This document shows, in pieces, positions 29,457 through 41,994 of a DNA stretch of 64,000 bases. The notes under the pieces were generated by a model, which did not search any database, was not told the DNA's origin, and saw only the letters and a program-made list of their open reading frames with translations. Position 1 is the stretch's first letter; each line of letters starts with the position of its first letter. The stretch is taken from contig CP063848.1 in NCBI GenBank assembly GCA_015277795.1, positions 4,092,001 through 4,156,000 on the forward strand. Direction: 5' to 3'. Position numbers and translations under genes: made by a program. Source of the DNA: Massilia sp. UMI-21. Lineage in GTDB: Bacteria > Pseudomonadota > Gammaproteobacteria > Burkholderiales > Burkholderiaceae_D.

Positions 29457-30280
29457 CAGTCGTGCCACACCGGCGTCAGTCCGCTTGGCAGCGGCGGCAG
29501 CTCGGCAAACTCCACCCGCGCCTCGCCCGGCGCATGGAAATCCGTGCCGCGCGAGGCCAGGAAGCCGTAGCGCCGCGCCTGCTCGGCGTAGATCTGGTAC
29601 TGGTCCGGCGTATGGCTGCCGGTCACCACTTCGATGGCCTTGCCGCCGAGCTGGCGGAATTCGTCGAACAGCGCGCCCTCGGCCGTGTCGGTGAACGGAT
29701 AGCGGCCCGGGTGGGCAATCACGGGGACGCCGCCGGCGCCGCGGATCCAGCCGACCGCCTGCGCCAGCGTGGCCCAGCGATGCGGCACATAGCCCGGCTT
29801 GCCCTCGGTGAGGTATTTGCGGAACACCTCCGAGGTCGAGCCGCAGGCGCCGATCTCGACCAGGTAGCGGGCGAAATGGGTGCGCGAAATCAGGTCCGGG
29901 TTGCCGACGTAGCGCAGCGCGCCTTCATAGGCGCCGGGGATGCCGGCGCTGGCCAGCTGGGCCGAGATCTCGCGGGCGCGCGCCTCGCGCCCGTTGCGGG
30001 TGGCGGCCAGGCCGGCAACCAGGGCCTGGTCGTCCTCGTCGACCTGCAGGCCGACGATGTGCACGGTCTCGCCGGCCCAGGTCACCGAGATCTCGACGCC
30101 GGCCACGAAGCGCATCCCGAGCGCGCCGGCCGCCTGGCGCGCCGCCTTGATGCCGCCGATCTCGTCATGGTCGGTCAGCGCCCACAGCTCGACGCCGCCC
30201 TTGCGGGCGTAGGCGGCGACGGCGCTTGGCGCGAGCACGCCGTCGGAGACGTTGGAATGGCAGTGGAGATCGGCTTTCAT
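29453..30280 (-). CDS. rnm: PHP-domain phosphoesterase, RNase AM / YciV family
   Basis: A 275-residue cytoplasmic metal-dependent phosphoesterase. Members act as 5'-3' exonuclease RNase AM, maturing rRNA 5' ends, and as 3',5'-nucleotide bisphosphatases. The PHP motifs are clear: DLHCHSNVSDG (5-15), LTDHDEIGG, GVEIS, the AHPGRY segment and RGTDFHAPGE. The length is usual. The gene is called trpH or yciV in older annotation. Its last codon overlaps a REP-like repeat. Confidence 0.88.
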   Translation of the reverse strand: MKADLHCHSNVSDGVLAPSAVAAYARKGGVELWALTDHDEIGGIKAARQAAGALGMRFVAGVEISVTWAGETVHIVGLQVDEDDQALVAGLAATRNGREARAREISAQLASAGIPGAYEGALRYVGNPDLISRTHFARYLVEIGACGSTSEVFRKYLTEGKPGYVPHRWATLAQAVGWIRGAGGVPVIAHPGRYPFTDTAEGALFDEFRQLGGKAIEVVTGSHTPDQYQIYAEQARRYGFLASRGTDFHAPGEARVEFAELPPLPSGLTPVWHDW

Positions 30281-30366
30281 GGCACGGCGCCTGGCTGGCG
30301 TATTCGATGGCGATGGAGCGGAACATTGTACGCGTCAATCGCCCCGCCGTGCGGATCGCGCAACGG

Positions 30367-30930
30367 CTAGTTCGACTGCAGCATCGAGCGCACGGTGTTC
30401 TCTTTCGCCAGCACGTAGTCGTGGCCGGCCAGCACCAGGTTGGTGCTCGGCTGGATCACCTTGACGTTCACGAACACGGCGTCGCGGGTCTCGGCATACG
30501 AGCCGACCACGACCGCCTGGGCGTTGTGCGTGTGCGCCACATCGCCGATCTCGCGCGTGAGCATCAACTCGCCCTGCCCGCGCTTGAGGTAGACGCTGTT
30601 ACGCAGCTTCATCTCCAGCATCTTCATGCCGCCCTGGGCCAGGCGGGTCGAGAGCTGTTCGGCCACCAGGCGGCCCAGCATCGAGGTCTGTTCGAGCGCG
30701 TCGATGTTGACGATGGTCGCCATGATCAGGGGTTTGTCCTCCTGCAGCTTGCCGCGCAGCTGCAGCGCCAGCGCGTCGGCGGCGCGGTAGTTGGCGGCGA
30801 CGAAGGCGTTGGCCGAGACCGAGGTGTAGTTGGTGTCTTCCTGCGGCTGCGTGGAACAGGCGCCCAGCAGCAGCGCGGGCAGCAGCGCAGGTAGCACAAG
30901 CGCGGTCGCGCGAAGGGTCGGGAATCGCAT
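30367..30930 (-). CDS. FlgO-family outer membrane lipoprotein
   Basis: A 187-residue lipoprotein with lipobox LLGAC (Cys at about 25) followed by the FlgO-type domain. That domain has conserved stretches RAADALALQL, STRLAQGGMKMLEMKLR and HNAQAVVVGSYAETRDAVFVNVKVI. In Vibrio FlgO supports flagellar motility; here there are no flagellar genes nearby, so the role may be general envelope. ATG 30930 is chosen for the signal peptide; the frame is open further upstream. The upstream lipoprotein gene ends 31 bp before it. Confidence 0.78.
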   Translation of the reverse strand: MRFPTLRATALVLPALLPALLLGACSTQPQEDTNYTSVSANAFVAANYRAADALALQLRGKLQEDKPLIMATIVNIDALEQTSMLGRLVAEQLSTRLAQGGMKMLEMKLRNSVYLKRGQGELMLTREIGDVAHTHNAQAVVVGSYAETRDAVFVNVKVIQPSTNLVLAGHDYVLAKENTVRSMLQSN

Positions 30931-30940
30931 CAGGGCCTCG

Positions 30941-30964
30941 GTGCTCGGTTCAGTGCTCGGTTCA
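30941..30964. repeat. 12-bp tandem duplication (GTGCTCGGTTCA x2)
   Basis: Two perfect adjacent copies span the stop codon of the upstream lipoprotein gene and the short gap before the FlgO-like gene. Confidence 0.8.
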
Positions 30965-31633
30965 ATGATTACGGACCGCGAAGGTCCTGGTCGGCTGGAA
31001 GGCGGCGTCGTACAGGGCGCGGTCGGTATCCAGCGTGTAGTAGACCGCGGTGCTGCGCGCATAGTAACGGCTGTCGTCGGCCAGCGACAGGCTGACGATG
31101 ATCTCGGTCTTCGGGGTAGCGCCGGTGGCGAACTGGGAATGGAACCAGGCATGGGCGTCCTGTCCCGCGATGGCGCTCGACACCAGCCATTCGATGCTGT
31201 GCTCGATGCCGGTCAGTACCCAGGCGCCCGCAACCAAAGCGGTGCGCTCGCCGGCAAATTTGTACTGCGGGCGCTCGGGCGAGAAAGCGAGCACCTGGGT
31301 GTCGAGCTCGATGCGCAATGCGTTCGCATCCGGCACCTTCACCACGATATAGCCCTGGTTGACGAGGGCGGTGACCAGGTGCGCGCTCACGCCCTGGGCA
31401 AAGGCGCTCGACTGCTGCGAGGTGACGTACAGCGGCCGCTTGGCGTTCACCTTGAGCGAGGGCGCGAGCTGGCCGGCCATGTGGCGCGCGATCACGCCCC
31501 AGTGCGCCGCCGCCTGCAGCCTGGCCTGCTGGGTGCTCGGGAAATTGGTGGCCACCGGGGCCGGGCTGTAGGGAACGGCGCAGCCCGTCATCAAGAGGGC
31601 GCCGCAAAGCGCGAGGCCGGCGCGAAATCGCAT
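30962..31633 (-). CDS. Hypothetical lipoprotein, partner of the FlgO-like gene
   Basis: A 223-residue protein with signal peptide and lipobox LLMTGC (Cys at about 18), so it is an envelope lipoprotein. No known domain is recognised. It has a soluble alpha/beta pattern with segments VSAHLVTALVNQGYIVVKVPDANALRIEL and SLADDSRYYARSTAVYYTLD. ATG 31633 is chosen because the signal peptide begins there. It forms a two-gene unit with the FlgO-family gene 31 bp downstream. Confidence 0.7.
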   Translation of the reverse strand: MRFRAGLALCGALLMTGCAVPYSPAPVATNFPSTQQARLQAAAHWGVIARHMAGQLAPSLKVNAKRPLYVTSQQSSAFAQGVSAHLVTALVNQGYIVVKVPDANALRIELDTQVLAFSPERPQYKFAGERTALVAGAWVLTGIEHSIEWLVSSAIAGQDAHAWFHSQFATGATPKTEIIVSLSLADDSRYYARSTAVYYTLDTDRALYDAAFQPTRTFAVRNH

Positions 31634-31769
31634 GTGTGTCCTGTCAGTCTGTCTCGATGGCGCAAAATGGCGCCGCTTCGGGATGGGACTGTAGCACACG
31701 CGTTTCCGTGCGGCAATTATGGATGAGGATACTGAGGGCTGCCGACAACGCCGCGCCAAACGCCGTCGG

Positions 31770-32666
31770 TCAAGCGCCCGGCACTTCGGCGCCGGTCAGG
31801 AAGGCCTCGATCATCCGCGCCAGCAGCGCAGGCTGGTCATGGTGCAGCATGTGCCCTGCCTCCGGCATCATGCGCGCCGTCACATCGGCCAGGTGCTCGC
31901 GCCGGCGGTCGATTTCGGCCCGGGCCTGCTCCTTCGGGCCCATCCAGCGCCACATCTCGGTTTCTTCCGCTTCGATCCACAGCACCGGCGCCGTGATCTG
32001 GGTCCAGCAGGCCAGTACCTCGTCGGCGTGGTAGAGCAGCGGACCGGTCATCTTGTGCGCCGGGTCGCCCAGGATGCGCCACTGGCCGTCCGCGTCCCTG
32101 GCGGACCAGTGCCCGGCCAGGAAAGCGGCGCGCTCGGCCGGCAGGCGCGGATTGGTCTTCTGCAGGCGGGCCGCCACCTCTTCCAGGCTGGCGTAGCCGC
32201 GCATCTCGGGCTTGGCGCGCAGTTCGTCGAGCCACTTGGCGAAGCGGCCGGGCGCCTGCGACGGCCGGGTGGCCGGCAGGCCGAAGCCTTCCAGGTTGAT
32301 GAGTTTGGCGATGCGCTGCGGGCGCGCGCCCGCATACAGGCTGACGATGTTGCCGCCCATGCTGTGGCCGAGCAGATTGATGGGTTCACCCGGCGCATAA
32401 TGGTCGAGCACCGCCTCGAGGTCGGCCAGGTAGTCGGGAAACCAGTAAGTATCCGAATGCGAGCGTTCGCTCAGCCCGAAACCGCGCCAGTCGAAGGCGA
32501 TCACGTGCCAGTCGCCCTGCAGGGCGTCGACCACGAACTGGAACGAGGCCGAGACATCCATCCAGCCGTGCTGCATGAAGAGCTTGGGCGCGCCTTCGCG
32601 GCCCCAGTGGCGCACGTGCGTGCGCAGGCCGCGTACGGTGAGGAATTCTGAACGGGACGGAATCAT
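31770..32666 (-). CDS. Alpha/beta hydrolase
   Basis: A 298-residue cytoplasmic hydrolase with oxyanion region MQHGWMD (about 31-37), the nucleophile elbow GHSMGG (about 99-104), a helical cap, and a catalytic His in EAGHMLHHDQP near residue 270. The fold resembles haloalkane dehalogenase/epoxide hydrolase or lipase-type enzymes; the substrate cannot be told from sequence. It is divergent from the gamma carbonic anhydrase gene. Confidence 0.82.
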   Translation of the reverse strand: MIPSRSEFLTVRGLRTHVRHWGREGAPKLFMQHGWMDVSASFQFVVDALQGDWHVIAFDWRGFGLSERSHSDTYWFPDYLADLEAVLDHYAPGEPINLLGHSMGGNIVSLYAGARPQRIAKLINLEGFGLPATRPSQAPGRFAKWLDELRAKPEMRGYASLEEVAARLQKTNPRLPAERAAFLAGHWSARDADGQWRILGDPAHKMTGPLLYHADEVLACWTQITAPVLWIEAEETEMWRWMGPKEQARAEIDRRREHLADVTARMMPEAGHMLHHDQPALLARMIEAFLTGAEVPGA

Positions 32667-32822
32667 GGGAGTCTGGACAAAAGTGCGGCTAAAAAAGTAC
32701 GGTCGTTCGCATTATAGCCCTGCGCTTGATATTGCGCTGGCCAGCCCCATCTTTCAGCGGTCGGACGATGGCGGGCGCAGGGTTTACAATAGCGGCATAT
32801 CAACCCTTCCCCGAGCACATCC

Positions 32823-33347
32823 ATGGCGATTTACCAGCTGGGCGAGCATGCGCCCGAGATCGACGCCTCGAGTTTCGTGGCCGATTCGGCAACCCTGATC
32901 GGCAAGGTCACGCTGGAGGCGAATGCCTCGGTGTGGTACGGCGCAACGCTGCGCGGCGACAACGAACGGATCACCATCGGCGAAAACAGCAACGTGCAAG
33001 AAGGCACGGTGATGCACACCGATATGGGCTTTCCCCTCACGCTGGGCAAGAACGTGACGGTCGGCCACCAGGCCATGCTGCATGGCTGCACGGTCGGCGA
33101 CGGGTCGCTGATCGGCATCCAGGCCGTGATCCTCAATGGCGCCAGGATCGGCAAGGGCTGCCTGGTGGGCGCCGGCGCGCTGGTCACCGAAGGCAAGGAA
33201 TTCCCGGACGGTTCGCTGATCCTCGGTTCGCCTGCCAAGGTGGTGCGCACCCTGACGGAAGAAGACATGCTGCGCCTGCAGGCCAGCGCCGCGAGCTACG
33301 TGGCGCGCGGCCAGCTGTTCAAGGCGCAGCTCAAGAAAATTGGATAA
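32823..33347 (+). CDS. Gamma carbonic anhydrase family protein
   Basis: A 174-residue left-handed beta-helix protein of hexapeptide repeats (YrdA/CaiE type) that forms trimers. The zinc ligands are His65, His82 and His87 (VMHTDMG; GHQAMLH). Such proteins are putative carbonic anhydrases, though activity is often weak. A TACAAT box about 35 bp upstream (near 32786) may be the -10 element. hslO follows after 3 bp and is probably co-transcribed. Confidence 0.9.
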   Translation: MAIYQLGEHAPEIDASSFVADSATLIGKVTLEANASVWYGATLRGDNERITIGENSNVQEGTVMHTDMGFPLTLGKNVTVGHQAMLHGCTVGDGSLIGIQAVILNGARIGKGCLVGAGALVTEGKEFPDGSLILGSPAKVVRTLTEEDMLRLQASAASYVARGQLFKAQLKKIG

Positions 33348-33350
33348 AGA

Positions 33351-34316
33351 ATGACGACTGAAGTGATGACTGACACGCGCGACACCCTGCAAAAATTCAT
33401 CTTCGACAACGCCGCCGTGCGCGGCGAGCTGATCGAGATTTCCGACACCTGGCGCGAGATCCAGGCCCGTCACGCCTACCCGAAGGCGGTGCGCGCCGCG
33501 CTCGGCGAAATGGTGGCGGCCAGCGCCCTGCTGTCGGCCAACCTGAAGTTCAACGGCGCCATCGTGATGCAGATCTTCGGCGACGGGCCGGTGCGCCTGC
33601 TGGTGGTCGAGTGCGACGCCCAGCTGCGCATCCGCGCCACCGCGAAACTGGCGCCGGACGCCGAGCTGGCCGACGACGCCACGCTCACCCAGATGTTCAA
33701 CGCGCACGGCAAGGGCCGCTTCGTGATCACCCTCGACCCGGTCGACAAGGTGCCCGGCCAGCAGCCCTACCAGGGCGTGGTGCCGCTCATCGGCGAAGAC
33801 ATGGCGACCGTCATCGAGAACTACATGCTGCGTTCCGAGCAGATGGACACCCGCCTGTGGCTGGCGGCCGACGACCGGGTCTCGCGCGGCCTGCTGCTGC
33901 AGAAGCTGCCGCGTCACAGCGGCAAGGACGACCAGCAGAAACAGGCCTCCGAGGCCGAAGACCTGGAAACCTGGAACCGCGCCGTGATGCTGGGCCAGAC
34001 CCTGAAGCGCGAGGAACTGCTCAGCACCGGCATCGAAACCCTGCTCAAGCGCCTGTTCTGGGAAGAGACGATCCGCGTGTTCGATCCGCAGCACCCGCAG
34101 TTCCACTGCAGCTGCACGCGCGAGAAGGTCGGCAACATGCTCAAGATGCTGGGGCAGGAAGAAGTCGACTCGGCGCTGGCCGACCTGGGCGAACTGGGTA
34201 TCAACTGCGACTTCTGCGGCAAGCACTACGCCTTCGACAAGGTCGATTGCGCCCAGCTGTTCGCCAGCGACACCCCGGTGCAAACCATGATGCCGCCGAG
34301 CGGTTCCATCAACTGA
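33351..34316 (+). CDS. hslO: Redox-regulated chaperone Hsp33
   Basis: A holdase chaperone activated by oxidative unfolding. It has 321 residues. The C-terminal redox switch is present as CSC (Cys253, Cys255) and CDFC (Cys286, Cys289), which bind zinc when reduced. The N-terminal core has the usual RGELIEIS...YP segment. It begins 3 bp after the gamma carbonic anhydrase stop, and the start is shared with a possible alternative Met at codon 6. Confidence 0.95.
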   Translation: MTTEVMTDTRDTLQKFIFDNAAVRGELIEISDTWREIQARHAYPKAVRAALGEMVAASALLSANLKFNGAIVMQIFGDGPVRLLVVECDAQLRIRATAKLAPDAELADDATLTQMFNAHGKGRFVITLDPVDKVPGQQPYQGVVPLIGEDMATVIENYMLRSEQMDTRLWLAADDRVSRGLLLQKLPRHSGKDDQQKQASEAEDLETWNRAVMLGQTLKREELLSTGIETLLKRLFWEETIRVFDPQHPQFHCSCTREKVGNMLKMLGQEEVDSALADLGELGINCDFCGKHYAFDKVDCAQLFASDTPVQTMMPPSGSIN

Positions 34317-34668
34317 CGCCGCTGCCGAACGCGCGGCCGGCGGCGCCGGCTGCGCGTTCCTGTCCACCCTGGGGTTTGCCGGCGGCCGGCGCCTCGGCGA
34401 ACTCGTACACCGCCAGCGCCTCGAACGAGGGCGCGGCCATCGCCGGCAGCGTGGCGATGATGGAAAGTCGCTTCACGCACATCCTTCGGCGGTGAGGGTC
34501 GGGAGCATTGGACAGACCCTGCGCCTGCCAATCCGCACACATTTCCACCGCCCCGCTAATGAACCGGGACACTCAAAATACGCATTTTCCGCGACGGTGC
34601 TAAGCTGATGCATCTTTGGCAGTGTTGTCATTTCTTTAAAATAACTGCCCTTAATCAGGAGAAAAACG
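34317..34668. other. Intergenic region between hslO and dps
   Basis: 352 bp with no confident gene. On the minus strand an open frame 34309-34482 could encode about 57 residues with a weak signal-like start (MCVKRLSIIATLPAMAAP), but it overlaps the hslO stop and has no family match, so it is not called. The right half becomes AT-rich toward dps and must hold its promoter; I see no convincing -35/-10 pair. Confidence 0.5.
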
Positions 34669-35175
34669 ATGCACATGGATACCGGAATCAGCAACGAGGA
34701 CCGCGCCAAGATCGTCGAATCGCTCTCGACCGTCCTGGCTGACGCCTACATGCTTTACCTGAAGACCCACAACTTCCACTGGAACGTCACCGGGCCGATG
34801 TTCTCGACCCTGCACGTGATGTTCGAAGAGCAGTACACCGAGCAATGGAATGCGCTGGACGACATCGCCGAGCGCATCCGCGCCCTGGGCCACTTCGCAC
34901 CGGCGACCTCGAAGCGCTATGCGGAACTGTCGAACATCAAGGAAGAGCCGGACGTGCTGTCGGCCAAGGAAATGATCCGCCAGCTGGTCGAAGGCAACGA
35001 AATCCTGGTGCGCACCATGCGCGCGGGCGTGAAGGTGGCCGACGATCTGGACGACTTCCCGACCGCCGACATGCTCACCACCCGCATGGAGGTGCACGAG
35101 AAGAATGCCTGGATGCTGCGCTCCTTCCTGGAACAGGGCGCCGGCGCGACGCAGGGCGACGCGTCGTCGGACTGA
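34669..35175 (+). CDS. dps: Dps family DNA-protecting ferritin-like protein
   Basis: A dodecameric miniferritin that stores iron, detoxifies peroxide and may bind DNA in starvation. It has 168 residues. The inter-subunit ferroxidase residues are visible: the HNFHW segment (His34/37), FEEQY and DDIAERI (about 64-70). A ribosome site AGGAGA sits 8 bp before ATG 34669; an in-frame ATG two codons later is an alternative. A strong terminator follows, so it is monocistronic. Confidence 0.93.
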   Translation: MHMDTGISNEDRAKIVESLSTVLADAYMLYLKTHNFHWNVTGPMFSTLHVMFEEQYTEQWNALDDIAERIRALGHFAPATSKRYAELSNIKEEPDVLSAKEMIRQLVEGNEILVRTMRAGVKVADDLDDFPTADMLTTRMEVHEKNAWMLRSFLEQGAGATQGDASSD

Positions 35176-35202
35176 GCCCGCGATACGCGCCCAGAACGAG
35201 AA

Positions 35203-35227
35203 ACGCGCCGTGAGGCGCGTTTTTTTT
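35203..35227 (+). terminator. Rho-independent terminator of dps
   Basis: Stem ACGCGCC / GGCGCGT with a GTGA loop and seven or more T residues, 27 bp after the dps stop. Confidence 0.9.
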
Positions 35228-35255
35228 GCAGTCGCGTCCGGGCAGGATCGCGATA

Positions 35256-35534
35256 TCAGCCGCGCCCGCCCGACATGTGCAGGTCGACCACCTTCATGAT
35301 CTCGAGCGTGAGCTCGAGGTTGAACTCCTCCGCGACCAGGGCGGCGTGCAGGGCGTCGCGCGGCATGCCCACGGCGGCGGCCAGCGCCGCCAGGCCCGGC
35401 GCGCGCGCCACGGCCTGCATCGCGAGGGTAATGGCGGCGCCGTCGCCTTCTTCGAAGGCCTCGGCCAGGCAGTCGGCGATGCTGTCGAGCGAATCGAGCT
35501 CGGCGGGGTTCAGGGGCGTGTTTTCTTGGGTCAT
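35256..35534 (-). CDS. Orphan HI1420/HigA2-type antitoxin-like protein
   Basis: A 92-residue helix-turn-helix protein. The arrangement SLDSIADCLAEAFEEGDGAAITLAMQAVARAPGLAALAAAVGMPRDALHAAL matches addiction-module antidotes that pair with HI1419-type RelE-fold toxins. The HTH lies at about 48-66. No toxin gene lies on either side (dps and a PAAR gene flank it). It is therefore an orphan, perhaps co-opted as a regulator. ATG 35534 is preferred to the longer frame because family similarity starts there. Confidence 0.6.
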   Translation of the reverse strand: MTQENTPLNPAELDSLDSIADCLAEAFEEGDGAAITLAMQAVARAPGLAALAAAVGMPRDALHAALVAEEFNLELTLEIMKVVDLHMSGGRG

Positions 35535-35701
35535 GCCTGGTTCTCGTGAAAAGGCGCATTGCTGCGCGGAGAGTTCATTCGGTCGATCATACACCGTCGC
35601 CAGCGGCCTGGCGAAGCGGTGCTTCAGCCATGGCGCGGGATGGGGCGCTTCCGGCGCTTCCAGAAAATTTCTTGTAGTCCCAGTCCTACATGGTGATTAC
35701 T

Positions 35702-35715
35702 TTGATATAAATCAG
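35702..35715 (+). promoter_or_regulatory. FNR/CRP-family box (TTGAT-ATAA-ATCAG)
   Basis: Nine of ten bases match the FNR consensus TTGAT-N4-ATCAA. The centre is about 80 bp upstream of the PAAR gene's ATG, which would fit activation at -41.5 of a start near 35750. No other gene reads away from it on the plus strand. Confidence 0.5.
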
Positions 35716-35789
35716 AGATCTACTTGCCACAAGGACTTTCAATACGCCTGCGTAGCAAGAATTCACTGGTCACTTCTCAAGGAGCGTCA

Positions 35790-36212
35790 ATGAAACGTAT
35801 GTCCGCAGTTGCCATGTCGTCGATCGATCATGAAGCGGCAAGCCCTGCCCCGGCAGGCCGCAAGCTGATGGCCCGCTATCCGATCGCGACCGTCGGATCG
35901 CACACTCTACAAGGCGGCAAGGTCGTCGCGGCCGATCATGAACGGCACGCGGACGGCTTTCGCATCGCCTGCGTCGGCGACCGGGTGCGCTATCCCGACG
36001 GCAGCGAAAGCATCATCGTTTCGGGAGCGGGCAATGCGTCGACCTTCGGCGACCGGCCGATCGCGCTGGTCGGCAGCCACGTCGAAAATGGCGACCGTAT
36101 CGCCCTGAGCCCGCAGAACATGGGCGAGATCGTCCTGTTCGAAGGCGACGCGCCGATTGCCGGCCTGCTCCAGCCGGGCTACCTGCCGCCACAGGGGAGT
36201 CGCGACGCCTGA
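35790..36212 (+). CDS. PAAR-domain protein
   Basis: A 140-residue PAAR-repeat protein of the kind that caps the VgrG spike of type VI secretion systems. Two half repeats are visible: ATVGSHTLQGGKVVAADH (about 37-54) and IALVGSHVENGDRIALSP. The VGDRVRYPDG and GDRPIALVG turns are typical. It has no C-terminal effector domain, so it is a bare cap. ATG 35790 has an AAGGAG site. No VgrG or T6SS gene is nearby. An FNR-type box lies upstream. Confidence 0.78.
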   Translation: MKRMSAVAMSSIDHEAASPAPAGRKLMARYPIATVGSHTLQGGKVVAADHERHADGFRIACVGDRVRYPDGSESIIVSGAGNASTFGDRPIALVGSHVENGDRIALSPQNMGEIVLFEGDAPIAGLLQPGYLPPQGSRDA

Positions 36213-36225
36213 TCTCGCCGGCCGG

Positions 36226-36570
36226 TCAGTGGCCGCCCTGCTTTTCCTTCGGCGGCGGCGGCGGCGGCGGCACGGTCATCGAGACCACCGGCTGTTCGTC
36301 CTTGCGCAGCACCTGCACGAAGATCTCGTTCTGCTTGATCATGCCCAGCTCGTAGCGGGCGCGCTCCTCGACCGCGCCCAGGCCTTCGCGCAGGTCGATC
36401 ACTTCCGACTCGAGCTTGGCGTTGCGCGCCTCCAGCAAGTCGGTCTTCTGGCGGGTCTGCGCGACCTGGTCGCGCATGTCGGCCACGGCCAGCCAGCCGC
36501 CCTTGCCCAGCCACAGCGGGTACTGGATCAGCAGCAGCAGGACGGTGAGCGCGATGGTGATGAGTCGCAT
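36226..36570 (-). CDS. ftsB: Cell division protein FtsB
   Basis: A small bitopic protein of the FtsQLB complex that signals to septal peptidoglycan synthases. It has 114 residues: one N-terminal membrane segment ([19 protein letters not shown]), then a periplasmic coiled coil ([26 protein letters not shown]) and the [16 protein letters not shown] region. The C-terminal tail is Pro-rich ([10 protein letters not shown]) and unusual. ATG 36570 is chosen; an upstream TTG would add three residues. It follows eno by 58 bp, the common eno-ftsB order. Confidence 0.9.
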   Translation of the reverse strand: MRLITIALTVLLLLIQYPLWLGKGGWLAVADMRDQVAQTRQKTDLLEARNAKLESEVIDLREGLGAVEERARYELGMIKQNEIFVQVLRKDEQPVVSMTVPPPPPPPKEKQGGH

Positions 36571-36628
36571 GGCATGCAAAAGCCGGACGGCCCCAGGGGC
36601 TGTCCGGCTCCATTCCTTTACCTCAGGA

Positions 36629-40784
<4,156 letters not shown>

Positions 40785-40788
40785 TCAA

Positions 40789-40819
40789 TTGACCGACCGG
40801 CGGGGTGGCCACCTATACT
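40789..40819 (+). promoter_or_regulatory. Candidate promoter of the DUF898 gene
   Basis: TTGACC at 40789-40794 and TATACT at 40814-40819 with a long 19-bp spacer. It lies 21 bp upstream of the ATG at 40840. Confidence 0.4.
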
Positions 40820-40839
40820 GGGCTTTTTGTGCGCCAGAC

Positions 40840-41982
40840 ATGCATACACTGACCGATCCGCCGGCCGGGCTCGACGCCGATGCCGTCGACCGCGCCCCTG
40901 CCGACGCCGCGCATACCCTGGCGCTGCGCTTCAGCGGAGACGGCCGCGAATACTTCCGCATCTGGGTCGTCAACCTGCTGTTGACGCTGGCCACGCTGGG
41001 GATCTACTCGGCCTGGGCCAAGGTAAGGCGGCTGCAGTACTTCGACCGCAACACCATCCTGGCCGGCGCCAGCTTCGACTTCCACGGCGACCCACGCGCC
41101 ATCCTGGCCGGGCGCCTGCTGTCGGTCGTGCTGCTGGCGGCCTACCATTATGCTTTCGGCTTCTCGACCAGCTTCGGATTGGTCGTGATCGCCGGGCTGC
41201 TGCTGCTGTTTCCCTACCTGATGCGCGGCGCCCTGCGCTTTCGCCTCGGCAACACCAGCTACCGCGGCCTGCGCCTGGGCTTCGACGGCTCGGTGGGCCA
41301 GGCCTACCTGGCCTGGATGCCGCCCGCCTTCACCTTCCTGATGCCCGGCGCGCTGCTGGCGCTGTATCCGGAGCAGCCGGAACTGGCCGCGCTGCCGCTG
41401 CCGCTCTACCTGCTCTGGCCACTGATGCACGCCCGGATCCGGCGCTTCCAGCATGCGCACCTGCTGTTCGGCGGCCAGCATTCGGCGTATGCGCTCAAGG
41501 CGCGCCGCTTCTACAAACCCTATCTCGTCGCCGGACTGCTGGGCATTGGCGGCGTGTTCGGCGCCGGCCTGGTGGCAGGCATCGGCGCCTGGGCCGCCGG
41601 CGGCGGCAAGGCCATGGCTTTCGTGCCCGCCGTCGCCGCGGTGATCATGGTGTACGTCATGTACCTGCTGGCCGGGCCCTATATGGTGGTGCGGGTCGCG
41701 AACCTGGCCTGGTCCCACACCAGCTTTCCCGGCATTCGCTTGCGCTCCACCCTGCCCGCGCGCGCCTTCATGAAGCTGCAGACCAAGAATGCGCTGCTCA
41801 CCGTGCTCACGCTCGGCCTGTACCGCCCGTTCGCCGTCGTCGCCGTCTACCGCTTCCGGCTGGCGCACCTGCACATCGAGGTGGACGGCGACATCGAGGC
41901 CGCCTGCGCCCACGTGGCGACCCGCGCAAGCGCCGTCGGCGACAGCGTCGCCGACGGCTTCGGCATCGACCTTTCCTGGTAA
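40840..41982 (+). CDS. YjgN family (DUF898) inner membrane protein
   Basis: A polytopic membrane protein of 380 residues with about six to eight hydrophobic segments. The two DUF898 halves repeat the motif LLTLATLGIYSAWAKVRRLQYF (about 48-69) and LLTVLTLGLYRPFAVVAVYRF, a diagnostic internal duplication. Function unknown. The start ATG 40840 is preferred over the longer frame. An M48 protease gene follows after 12 bp and is almost certainly in the same operon. Confidence 0.85.
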   Translation: MHTLTDPPAGLDADAVDRAPADAAHTLALRFSGDGREYFRIWVVNLLLTLATLGIYSAWAKVRRLQYFDRNTILAGASFDFHGDPRAILAGRLLSVVLLAAYHYAFGFSTSFGLVVIAGLLLLFPYLMRGALRFRLGNTSYRGLRLGFDGSVGQAYLAWMPPAFTFLMPGALLALYPEQPELAALPLPLYLLWPLMHARIRRFQHAHLLFGGQHSAYALKARRFYKPYLVAGLLGIGGVFGAGLVAGIGAWAAGGGKAMAFVPAVAAVIMVYVMYLLAGPYMVVRVANLAWSHTSFPGIRLRSTLPARAFMKLQTKNALLTVLTLGLYRPFAVVAVYRFRLAHLHIEVDGDIEAACAHVATRASAVGDSVADGFGIDLSW

Positions 41983-41994
41983 GGACCCGGCACC

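Noticed and set aside
34309..34482. A 57-residue minus-strand frame after hslO
   Set aside because: It overlaps the hslO stop and has no good ribosome site or family match; its signal-like start is weak.
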